Of a stretch of DNA of 64,000 nt, positions 55,560 through 64,000 are shown one piece after another; the first letter of the stretch is position 1, and each line of letters starts with the position of its first letter. Below the pieces are notes generated by a model that was not told the DNA's origin, ran no database searches, and saw nothing but the letters and a program-made list of their open reading frames with translations. A program made the translations under genes and the position numbers. The DNA comes from Antarctobacter heliothermus (GTDB taxonomy: Bacteria > Pseudomonadota > Alphaproteobacteria > Rhodobacterales > Rhodobacteraceae), in the NCBI RefSeq assembly GCF_002237555.1, contig NZ_CP022540.1, forward strand, positions 1,930,501 through 1,994,500, given 5' to 3'.

Positions 55560-56252
55560 TCAGTCGTTTTCGGAGTCGAAATAGGTGCTGTTGGTCGCCG
55601 AGATGCGCTCAATCGTGTCGTCCAATCGCGACAGGTGCAACATGCCCGCCGCGACAGCCCGGTCGGCGTCATGGTCCTTGACGGCTGTTGCGATCTCTCG
55701 GTGATCCTCGACCAGTTGCGGCATGCGGTCCTCTTTCGAGAGCCCGAGCGTGCACAGGCGATCGACCTTGATCTTTTCGGTCTGGATCACGTCAAAGGCA
55801 AAATCCGCCTTGGCGATCTGGCACAGCGTCTGGTGGAACTCATAGTCCAGCGCGCCGAAGGCCCCAAAATCACCAGCATCAATCGCCTGCGTCTGGCGCG
55901 CAAGGCAGGCGTCCAGCAGCGCCGCGTCGGATGCATCGCAGAACTCGGCGGCGCGGCGCAGCACCTCTTTTTCGATGGCCGCCCGGACAAAGCGCGACTT
56001 TTCAATCTCACGAGAGGAAAAGCGTTTTACCTCTGTCGCGCGTTGCGGGCGGATCAGCAAAAGATCGAGGTTTGCCAGCCGGTTGAAAGCGTCGCGCACG
56101 GGTTGCCGGGACACGCCAAAGCGGGCAGCGATGTCGGCTTCTGAGATCTTGTCACCGGGGCGCAGCCGTAGGGATAGGATCTCATCGTGAAGGAAATCGA
56201 AAATGTCGTCGACTGTCGTCCGGCGATCCCGAATGTTATTCACCTGAGCCAT
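55560..56252 (-). CDS. GntR-family (FCD) transcriptional regulator of the sugar-acid locus
   Basis: A 230-residue regulator. The winged HTH is VDDIFDFLHDEILSLRLRPG, then DKISEADIAARFGVSRQPVR and DAFNRLANLDLLLIRPQRAT. The all-helical FCD ligand domain follows (DYEFHQTLCQIAKADFAFDV and VEDHREIATAVKDHDADRAV), with His residues of the usual metal/acid-binding site. The start at 56252 has a ggagga site; upstream codons are rejected. It lies downstream of the dehydratase gene and likely controls both that gene and the divergent alginate transporter through the TACTAGTAT repeats. Confidence 0.92.
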   Translation of the reverse strand: MAQVNNIRDRRTTVDDIFDFLHDEILSLRLRPGDKISEADIAARFGVSRQPVRDAFNRLANLDLLLIRPQRATEVKRFSSREIEKSRFVRAAIEKEVLRRAAEFCDASDAALLDACLARQTQAIDAGDFGAFGALDYEFHQTLCQIAKADFAFDVIQTEKIKVDRLCTLGLSKEDRMPQLVEDHREIATAVKDHDADRAVAAGMLHLSRLDDTIERISATNSTYFDSEND

Positions 56253-56334
56253 TGCTCGTCCTCCATGACGTAATCCCAGTAGCGGTGTTCTTGCTGATTT
56301 GCCAGTTCCACCGGCGGGTGGTGCGTGTCGTGAC

Positions 56335-57585
56335 CTACCATCGCGGCACTTTTCGCACATAATCGGGCACATACTTTAACATCTCATCGGTATCGTCACG
56401 GTCCCGCACCATGGCCTGGTTGTAGAGGTCATGCAGGTCGGCAACGGCCTCGTGGTCCAGTTCAACGCCCAGCCCCGGCCCTTCGGGGACGCGTAGCATG
56501 CCGTTCTCGAACACGGGCCGCCCGGATGTGACGATCTCTTTGGTCGACCACGGATAATGTGTGTCGCAATCATAGGTCAGGTTCGGCGTGGCTGCCGCGA
56601 CGTGGCACATCGCGGCCAGCGAAATCCCGAGGTGCGAGTTGGAGTGCATCGACACCCCCAGACCCGCCGCGCGACAGACCTCTCCCAGTTGAATCGCGCC
56701 GGTCGGGCCGCGCCAGTAGTGGTGGTCGGACAGGATGATCTGGACCGCGTTCTTGCGCACTGCCTCGAATATCTGTTCGAATTCGACCACCACGAGGTTG
56801 GTGGCCAGCGGCATGTCGATCTGCGCTGACAGTTCTGCCATGGCGTCCATACCGCGGCAGGGATCCTCAAGGTATTCCAGCACCCCGTCCAACTGGTCGA
56901 CGATCTTTTTCGCCGTGGGCACTGTCCATGCGCCCATCGGGTCGATGCGCAATGCGTGGTGGGGAAAGACCTCGCGCAGCTTCAACATGGTCTCGACCTC
57001 GGCGTCCGGCTCCAACACGCCGCCCTTCAGCTTGAGCGATTGAAACCCATAAGCGCCGACAAATTCACGCGCCTGCGCCACCATCGCGTCGGGGGTCATC
57101 ACCTCGCCCATGATGTCGGGGCCAAAGGTCAGATCCTGCTTGGCGAACTTGAAAAAGAGATAGCCGCCAAAGCCGATCTGCTTGCGCACCGCGCCGCCCA
57201 GCAGGTCATAGAGCGGGCGACCGACCTCCTTGCCGCGCAGATCCATGCAGGCCAGCTCAAACGCGCTGTAGACCACGTCGACCACTTGGTGATCGGCCAG
57301 CGCCGTGGGGGCATTGATGCCACCGGCGTCGGGCAGGGTGGTTTCGATGCGTCGTCGCAGGTCGCGCAAATCATAGGGGTCCAGCCCCTCAAGCGCCAAT
57401 GCCGCCGCGCGCAACCCGTCCAACGTTCGCTTGGCGCCATAGCTTTCAGACAGCCCGACCAGCCCCGTGTCTGTCCGCATCTCGATGACAGAGCGCAGAA
57501 AGACGGACTGGTGCACCCCTTTGGTATTGGCCAGCGGCACATCAGGGACCGCGATGGGAGTGATGGTGATTTCCGTGATCCGCAT
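56335..57585 (-). CDS. Glucarate-dehydratase-like enolase-superfamily enzyme
   Basis: A 416-residue sugar-acid dehydratase of the enolase superfamily, glucarate-dehydratase subgroup. Active-site candidates in order: the KxK pair in FQSLKLKGGVL (Lys185, Lys187), metal ligands Asp215 (ALRIDPMGAW), Glu240 (YLEDPC) and Asn263 (LATNLVV), and the Asp-His dyad Asp287 (LSDHHYW) with His314 (VSMHSNSHLG). Compared with E. coli GudD as I recall it, the loop after EDPC is about six residues shorter. The true substrate is therefore uncertain. The start at 57585 follows a cctttcgcc-type leader and the operator region. Confidence 0.88.
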   Translation of the reverse strand: MRITEITITPIAVPDVPLANTKGVHQSVFLRSVIEMRTDTGLVGLSESYGAKRTLDGLRAAALALEGLDPYDLRDLRRRIETTLPDAGGINAPTALADHQVVDVVYSAFELACMDLRGKEVGRPLYDLLGGAVRKQIGFGGYLFFKFAKQDLTFGPDIMGEVMTPDAMVAQAREFVGAYGFQSLKLKGGVLEPDAEVETMLKLREVFPHHALRIDPMGAWTVPTAKKIVDQLDGVLEYLEDPCRGMDAMAELSAQIDMPLATNLVVVEFEQIFEAVRKNAVQIILSDHHYWRGPTGAIQLGEVCRAAGLGVSMHSNSHLGISLAAMCHVAAATPNLTYDCDTHYPWSTKEIVTSGRPVFENGMLRVPEGPGLGVELDHEAVADLHDLYNQAMVRDRDDTDEMLKYVPDYVRKVPRW

Positions 57586-57642
57586 GGTTGGCCTTTCGCC
57601 TCTGTGGGTTGGCAGGATTCGCTGCGCCCCCGCCCATTTCAA

Positions 57643-57676
57643 TACTAGTATTCCAGATTTGTTACTAGTATACCAG
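57643..57676. promoter_or_regulatory. Direct-repeat operator in the divergent promoter
   Basis: TACTAGTATtCCAG (57643-57656) recurs as TACTAGTATaCCAG (57663-57676), 20 bp apart, i.e. two helical turns on the same face. Each half resembles GntR/FadR-type sites (reverse complement CTGGTATACTAGTA). Position between the dehydratase and transporter starts makes it the likely binding site of the adjacent FCD-GntR regulator. Confidence 0.7.
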
Positions 57677-57764
57677 TTGAAATTTCCCGCCGAATCGCTT
57701 GGAGGATCGGCGCGGTAATGGATCTGGGATCAGGCCTGCCGCTGGCAGGAGAAGGGGAGGAGGA

Positions 57765-58864
<1,100 letters not shown>

Positions 58865-58868
<4 letters not shown>

Positions 58869-59860
58869 GCAGCGATCCCGATTTCACCGGCCCCAAGACC
58901 GAGGAATTGGTCATCGCGGCCCGCGAGGCGCAGCGAGAGCGCAAACCCAGCAGACTGAACCGCGTCGGGGACCACCTGAAACGCGAATGGCAGCTCTACG
59001 CCATGTTGATCCCGACCATCCTGTGGCTGTTGATCTTCCTGTACAAGCCGATGTACGGCCTGCAGATCGCCTTCAAGGACTATTCGATTTTCCGCGGTGT
59101 CGCGGGCAGTCCCTGGATCGGGTTCGAACATTTCGACGCCCTGTTCAACAACGACCAGTTCCTGCGCGCCTTGCGCAACACCATCATCATCAGCATGTAC
59201 GGCCTGCTGTTCGGCTTTCCCATGCCGATCCTGCTGGCGCTGATGTTCAACGAAGTGCTGAACAAGGTGTTCAAGAACACCGCGCAGACCATCGTCTACC
59301 TGCCGCACTTCATCTCTTCGGTCATCATCGCGGGCATCGTCATAACGGCGTTCTCTCCATCTGCGGGTATCGTGAACACGATCCTTGGATGGTTCGGGAT
59401 GGACTCGATTTACTTCCTGACCAAACCGGAATGGTTCAGACCAATCTTTGTCGGTACGGGCATCTGGCAAGAGGCCGGGTTCCAATCCATCGTCTACCTT
59501 GCCGCCATCGCCGGGGTGTCCCCCACGCTGTATGAAAGTGCGGTTGTAGACGGTGCCAGCCGCTGGCAGATGATGTGGAAGATCACGATCCCGTCGATCA
59601 TGCCGACCATCATCATCATGTTGATCATCCGCATCGGCAACATGCTCGAAGTCAGCTTTGAGATGATCATCCTGCTGTACCAGCCCGCAACCTTCGAGAC
59701 TGCGGATGTGGTGAACACCTTCATCTATCGCCAAGGCATTCAGGGCGGTCAGTACGACCTTGCCGCCGCTGCAGGCCTGTTCAACGCGGTGGTCGCCTTT
59801 GTTCTGGTGATGACGGCCAACACGATCTCAAAGCGCTATTCGCGCACGTCGCTGTGGTGA
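58865..59860 (+). CDS. algM1: Oligosaccharide ABC permease 1 (AlgM1/LplB-like)
   Basis: A 331-residue permease of the LplB/AlgM1 group with about six membrane segments after a 35-residue cytoplasmic N-terminus. The opening YAMLIPTILWLLIFLYKPMY GLQIAFKDY, here split, is diagnostic for this group, and the EAA loop is ESAVVDGASRWQMMWKITIP. It starts in the ATPase stop codon. Uptake of unsaturated or saturated oligoalginate is inferred from the lyase in the operon. Confidence 0.88.
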
Positions 59861-59873
59861 GGGAGCAAGCAAC

Positions 59874-60755
59874 ATGGCCAACATGAACCTCTATTCGCGC
59901 GGTGACAAACTCTTCGTCATCATCAACATGGTCCTGATCGGACTGTTCACGATCTCAACCCTCTACCCGTTCATCTACATCGCGTCGCTGTCGCTCAGCA
60001 CCGGCTTTGAGGCCCGCGCCGGCAACGTGATCCTGACGCCGGTGGGCTTTACCCTGGAGGCTTACAAGCAGGTCCTCAGTGAGCCGATGTTCTGGACCAG
60101 CTACAAGAACACGTTCATCTACACGATCGGCGGCACGCTGATGAGCCTACTGTTCATCATTCCGGGGGCCTACGCCCTGTCGCGTCCGCAACTGTACGGT
60201 CGGCGGTTCTGGAACCTGATGGTCGCCTTTACCATGTGGTTCCACGCCGGGATGATCCCCTTTTTCCTGAACATGCGGGATCTGGGACTGCTGGACAGCT
60301 ACTTCGGCATCATCATCGGCTTTGCGGTCAACGGCTTCAACATCATCCTGCTGCGCAACTTCTTCGAGGGCATTCCGCAATCGTTCGAAGAGGCGGCCCG
60401 GATGGACGGTGCCAACGAATTCCAGGTGCTGTGGAAAGTCTTTGTCCCGCTGTCGAAACCGGCCATCGCCACGGTCGCGCTGTTCTGCATCGTGTCACGC
60501 TGGAACGGGTTCTTCTGGGCGATGGTCCTCTTGCAGGACGACGAAAAGATCCCGCTACAGGTCTACCTGCGCCACGTCATCGTCGAACTGTCCGACGATG
60601 AGGAATTCGCCAGCACCCTGATCAACGCCAGCTACTCGTTCGAGACGGTCAGCGCCGCGATCATCGTCTGCTCGATCATCCCGATCCTGATGATTTACCC
60701 CTTCCTTCAGAAGTACTTCAGCAAGGGTATCCTGCTGGGTGGGGTCAAAGAGTAA
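59874..60755 (+). CDS. algM2: Oligosaccharide ABC permease 2 (AlgM2/LplC-like)
   Basis: A 293-residue permease of the LplC/YtcP group with six membrane segments. It has NTFIYTIGGTLMSLLFIIPG, AYALSRPQLYGRRFWNLMVA, and the EAA loop ESFEEAARMDGANEFQVLWK-type sequence (QSFEEAARMDGANEFQVLWK), followed by PLSKPAIATVALFCIVSRWN. It begins 13 bp after the permease 1 stop with a ggagca site. Partner of permease 1. Confidence 0.88.
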   Translation: MANMNLYSRGDKLFVIINMVLIGLFTISTLYPFIYIASLSLSTGFEARAGNVILTPVGFTLEAYKQVLSEPMFWTSYKNTFIYTIGGTLMSLLFIIPGAYALSRPQLYGRRFWNLMVAFTMWFHAGMIPFFLNMRDLGLLDSYFGIIIGFAVNGFNIILLRNFFEGIPQSFEEAARMDGANEFQVLWKVFVPLSKPAIATVALFCIVSRWNGFFWAMVLLQDDEKIPLQVYLRHVIVELSDDEEFASTLINASYSFETVSAAIIVCSIIPILMIYPFLQKYFSKGILLGGVKE

Positions 60756-60789
60756 CCGACTAAACTGTTGTCGCAACTGGGAGGAAACC

Positions 60790-62352
60790 ATGCGAAAACT
60801 ATCCTTGGCCTTGACCATTCTGGGCACCACGTCCCTGACTGTTCCCGCCTACGCAGAAAGCCATCTGCAAGTCGTGGATAAGCCGGTCGAACTGACGATC
60901 CACATGCACTGGCCGCGCGCGCAGGGCTATATGGTGCCAAAGTCCGGTGAGCCTTATCCGGTCGAACTGGAAGCTCGCAAGCTGACCGGCGTCTCGTTGG
61001 TCGACGCTACAGCCGGACGCAACTCCACCGACAGCAACGAGGCGATGAACCTGCTGATCGCTCAGGGCAAGATGCCCGATATCGTCGGCGGCCACCTGAT
61101 CCAGCAGCCGGTCAACGAATACGGCCCCCAAGGTGCGTTTGTGCCGCTCAACGAACTGGTCGAAGAGCACGCGCCCAACATTGCGAAGTTCTGGGAGGAT
61201 CATCCGGGCCTGAAAGAGGCGATCTCGGCCTATGACGGCAACTACTATTACATCCCCTATCTGCCCGACGGCAAATATGGCCGGGCGTGGTTCATCCGTC
61301 AGGATTGGCTGGACGCGCTGGGGCTGGAACAGCCGCAGGATGTGGATGAGCTGTATGACGTGCTGGTGGCCTTCCGCGATCAGGATCCGAACGGCAATGG
61401 TCTGAAGGACGAAATCCCCTACTTTGCGCGCCAGTGGGAAGAGGTGAACCGCCTGCTGACCCTGTGGGATGCGCGCTCGTCCGGGTCGGACACCTACCAT
61501 GACTTTTACGTCAACGACGAAGGCATACTGGTGCACCCCTACGCCCAGGTCGCCTATCGGGACGCGCTGGCCAATGTCGCCAAATGGTACGCCGAGGGTC
61601 TGATTGACCCGGAAATCTTTACCCGTGGATCATCGTCGCGCGACTATCTGCTGTCCGAAAACCTTGGCGGCATGACCCATGACTGGTTCGCCTCGACGTC
61701 GGGCTACAACGACGCCTTGGGTGACAAGATCGACGGCTTCAACTTTATCCCCTTCCTGCCGCCCGCCTCTGCCGGGGGCGTGCGGATGGAAGAGCACCGC
61801 CGCATCCCGATCAAGCCGGATGGTTGGGCCATCAGCCACATGGCCAAGGACCCGGTCACGGTCATCAAGTACTTTGACTTCTGGTTCACCGAAGAGGGCC
61901 GCCTGCTGTCCAACTTTGGCGTCGAAGGCAAGACATGGGACATGATCGACGGAGAGCCGGTCTACAAACCCGAAGTGCTGAACAGCGACAGCCCGGTCAA
62001 CAGCCAGATGTATCTGGAAGGCGCGCAAATTCAGCGCGGCTACTGGCAGGATTATCGCTACGAATGGCAGTGGACCTCTGAGGCCGCCCGCAAGGGGATC
62101 GAGCTTTACGACTCCGAGGACCTGCTGATCGACCAGTTCCTTGGCGTTGCGCTGAACAAAAAGGAACAGGCAGTCTTTGACCGCTACTGGCCGTCGCTGC
62201 GCACCTACATGCTGGAGCGTCAGCAGGCCTGGATCCTCGGGGCGGGCGACGTGCAGGCGGATTGGGACGACTACGCCAAGACGCTGGACAAGATGGGCTA
62301 TGCGGACGTCATCGAGGTCCTGAACACAGCCTACGAACGTCAGTACAACTAA
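60790..62352 (+). CDS. algQ: Oligosaccharide-binding protein (AlgQ/LipO-like)
   Basis: A 520-residue periplasmic solute-binding protein. The signal peptide is KLSLALTILGTTSLTVPAYA/ES. A calcium-binding EF-hand-like loop, DPNGNGLKDE (residues 199-208), sits after LYDVLVAFRDQ, as in the Sphingomonas AlgQ1/AlgQ2 alginate-binding proteins. Length fits that group (about 515-530). The start at 60790 has a gggagga site. It would deliver oligoalginate to the two permeases. Ligand identity is inferred from context and the calcium loop. Confidence 0.86.
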   Translation: MRKLSLALTILGTTSLTVPAYAESHLQVVDKPVELTIHMHWPRAQGYMVPKSGEPYPVELEARKLTGVSLVDATAGRNSTDSNEAMNLLIAQGKMPDIVGGHLIQQPVNEYGPQGAFVPLNELVEEHAPNIAKFWEDHPGLKEAISAYDGNYYYIPYLPDGKYGRAWFIRQDWLDALGLEQPQDVDELYDVLVAFRDQDPNGNGLKDEIPYFARQWEEVNRLLTLWDARSSGSDTYHDFYVNDEGILVHPYAQVAYRDALANVAKWYAEGLIDPEIFTRGSSSRDYLLSENLGGMTHDWFASTSGYNDALGDKIDGFNFIPFLPPASAGGVRMEEHRRIPIKPDGWAISHMAKDPVTVIKYFDFWFTEEGRLLSNFGVEGKTWDMIDGEPVYKPEVLNSDSPVNSQMYLEGAQIQRGYWQDYRYEWQWTSEAARKGIELYDSEDLLIDQFLGVALNKKEQAVFDRYWPSLRTYMLERQQAWILGAGDVQADWDDYAKTLDKMGYADVIEVLNTAYERQYN

Positions 62353-62380
62353 GCCTTTCCAAGACGTTGAAAACACAAGT

Positions 62381-62398
62381 GCGGCCGATTCCGGCCGC
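62381..62398 (+). other. Intercistronic hairpin before the lyase gene
   Basis: GCGGCCG (62381-62387) pairs with CGGCCGC (62392-62398), followed by gcTTT. It may stabilise the binding-protein message or act as a partial terminator. Confidence 0.45.
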
Positions 62399-62434
62399 GC
62401 TTTCCCGACCGCCAGAAACAGGAATACCGGACCG

Positions 62435-64000
62435 ATGCCAGGCCAACCCACCCCCATGCTCGACGAACCCAAGACAGGCCGCCTGACGATCCAGTACGGA
62501 CCCGAGGCAGGCACCGACATCGTTGAGAACCCGCCGCGTTTCACATGGTTGCCCGTGATCGAGGAAGAGGCGCAATATGTGCTGCGCATCTCGTCTGATC
62601 CGGCCTATCCCACCGGCGGCACACATTATTTCACCCGCATCCCGCTGAATTTCTTCACGCCCGATATGGTGCTGGACCCTGGCACTTATCACTGGTCCTA
62701 CGCGGTCTGCGATGCAGAGACGGGCAAGCCCGCCACCAACTGGAGCGTGACCCGCAGTTTCAACATCACCGAGGGACTGCCCGCGTCGCCGCTGCCCTCG
62801 CGTAAATCCCGCTTTTGCAAGTCGGAGCAAGGCCACCCGCGCCTCTGGCTGACCCCTGACCGACTTACGGATTTCCGCACTACGGTCGAGGCGGACCCGA
62901 CCCATTGCACATGGGAGACGTTCTACCGCGAGTCTGTGCTGCCGTGGATGGATCGTGAGGTCATGGCCGAACCCGCCGGCTATCCCGATCACAAGCGCGT
63001 CGCCCCGGTCTGGCGGCAGACCTACATCGACCTTCAGGAACTGATGTACGCGATCCGCCACCTTGCCATCGGTGGACAGGTCACCAATGACGCCGCGATG
63101 CTGAACCGAGCAAAGGCATGGCTGCTAGAGGCCGCCAGCTGGGACCCCATGGGGATCACCTCGCGCGCCTATACCGATGAATGGGCCTATCGCGTCTGCA
63201 ACGCGCTGGCATGGGGGTATGACTGGCTGTATGACCAGATGACCGATGAGGAGCGCGCCAAGGTGCGCGCCGCGCTTCTGGAACGCACCCGCGATATCGC
63301 TGAACACGCGATCCTGAACGCCAAGATCCACCTGTTTCCCTATGACAGCCACGCGGTGCGGTCCGTCTCTCTGACGCTGGTTCCGGCCTGCATTGCGCTG
63401 TTGGGCGATGATGAGGACGATGAGGCCCGCGATTGGCTGAACTACTGCATCGAATTCCTGTCGACCGTCTATTCCCCTTGGGGGGACAGCGACGGCGGCT
63501 GGGCCGAGGGCACGAACTACTGGATGATGGGCATGGCCTATCTGATCGAGGCGGCAAACCGGCTCAAATCCTACACCGGCATTGACCTGTACAAACGGCC
63601 CTTCTTTCGCAACACCGGGGATTTCCCGCTGTATTGCAAAGCCCCCAACACCCGCCGCGCCACCTTTGGCGATGACAGCACGCAGGGCGACCTGCCCTGC
63701 ATCAAGACCGGCATCAACCTGCGCCAATACGCGGGCGTCACCGGCAACGGCGCCTATCAGTGGTATCATGAAGAACTGGCCCGCCTGAATCCCGGAACCG
63801 AAGACGCATTCTACAACTGGGGCTGGTGGGACACCAACTTTGACGAACTGACCTACCTGACGGACTTCCCGCAGGTCGAAGCAACGGACCCGCCGTCAGG
63901 CATGCGCCACTTCAAGGGCATCGGCTGGGTGGGCGTCCAGCATGAGATGGCCGACCCGGACCAGCATATCCAGTTCGTGATGAAATCCTCTCCCTTCGGG
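62435..64000 (+). CDS. PL15 exo-type oligoalginate lyase, partial (3' end beyond window)
   Basis: First 522 residues of a polysaccharide lyase family 15 protein (DUF4962 plus heparinase-like), closely resembling Agrobacterium Atu3025, an exo-acting alginate lyase of about 776 residues. An N-terminal beta domain (ENPPRFTWLP) leads into the alpha/alpha barrel: WRQTYIDLQELMYAIRHLAI, the catalytic histidine in HLFPYDSHAVRSVS (His306) and the tyrosine in EGTNYWMMGMAYL (Tyr362), then FGDDSTQGDLP. No signal peptide is seen, so it probably works in the cytoplasm on imported oligomers. The reading frame is open at the window end. Confidence 0.9.
   Translation, partial: MPGQPTPMLDEPKTGRLTIQYGPEAGTDIVENPPRFTWLPVIEEEAQYVLRISSDPAYPTGGTHYFTRIPLNFFTPDMVLDPGTYHWSYAVCDAETGKPATNWSVTRSFNITEGLPASPLPSRKSRFCKSEQGHPRLWLTPDRLTDFRTTVEADPTHCTWETFYRESVLPWMDREVMAEPAGYPDHKRVAPVWRQTYIDLQELMYAIRHLAIGGQVTNDAAMLNRAKAWLLEAASWDPMGITSRAYTDEWAYRVCNALAWGYDWLYDQMTDEERAKVRAALLERTRDIAEHAILNAKIHLFPYDSHAVRSVSLTLVPACIALLGDDEDDEARDWLNYCIEFLSTVYSPWGDSDGGWAEGTNYWMMGMAYLIEAANRLKSYTGIDLYKRPFFRNTGDFPLYCKAPNTRRATFGDDSTQGDLPCIKTGINLRQYAGVTGNGAYQWYHEELARLNPGTEDAFYNWGWWDTNFDELTYLTDFPQVEATDPPSGMRHFKGIGWVGVQHEMADPDQHIQFVMKSSPFG

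Overview
The window is a chromosomal segment of an alphaproteobacterium, almost certainly a marine Rhodobacteraceae/Roseobacter-group member. This rests on high GC, the PutR-PutA pair with a PutA lacking the ribbon-helix-helix domain, an Irr-type regulator next to fabA-fabB-fabI, a SAM/SAH riboswitch in front of metK (a class known from Rhodobacterales), an LdtR-like MarR protein, and an alginate-use locus. No database search was possible; assignments come from reading protein motifs and recalling families.

Layout. 1-5.0 kb: thyA (cut by the window edge), a surface-lipoprotein/Slam pair that looks like a type XI secretion system, gloA, and two tandem DUF1194 (von Willebrand-like) proteins. 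5.1-11.9 kb: MarR regulator, sdhE, XRE regulator, aspartate aminotransferase, small secreted proteins, inositol-phosphatase-family suhB, GFA protein and rhomboid protease. 12-16.6 kb: putA and divergent putR, then a TPR protein. 16.7-22.1 kb: tRNA-Leu(UAA), irr, and a fabA-fabB-fabI set split by a 1.1 kb low-coding, AT-richer insert with palindromes and mini-ORFs. 22.2-31.3 kb: miaB, an OmpA-like protein plus a lipoprotein sharing an unusual motif, then phoH-ybeY-corC-lnt and riboswitch-metK. 31.3-36.8 kb: trmB, aroA, cmk, a LacI regulator and tRNA-Arg(CCU). 36.9-44.4 kb: SLC13/TrkA-C transporter, fructose-bisphosphatase and transaldolase (convergent), and a polar amino-acid ABC transporter operon.

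45.0-54.1 kb is the most unusual accessory part: three tandem stand-alone phage-tail-collar proteins, two DUF6916-type proteins, a GNAT acetyltransferase, a Hint-domain protein, a TPR-sulfotransferase and a TPR-GT32 glycosyltransferase, with no other phage genes. It may be a cell-surface or secreted decoration system. 54.1-64 kb: a MATE transporter, then a regulated carbohydrate locus: FCD-GntR repressor and glucarate-dehydratase-like enolase on the minus strand, facing an AlgS-AlgM1-AlgM2-AlgQ-type ABC transporter and a PL15 exo-oligoalginate lyase (truncated by the window end). Two direct repeats of TACTAGTATwCCAG lie in the divergent promoter and are the likely operator.

Genes work in recognisable groups: fatty-acid unsaturation (fabA/B/I), proline catabolism (putA/putR), envelope lipoprotein maturation (lnt) next to rRNA maturation (ybeY) and PhoH, and uptake plus exolytic cleavage of oligoalginate.
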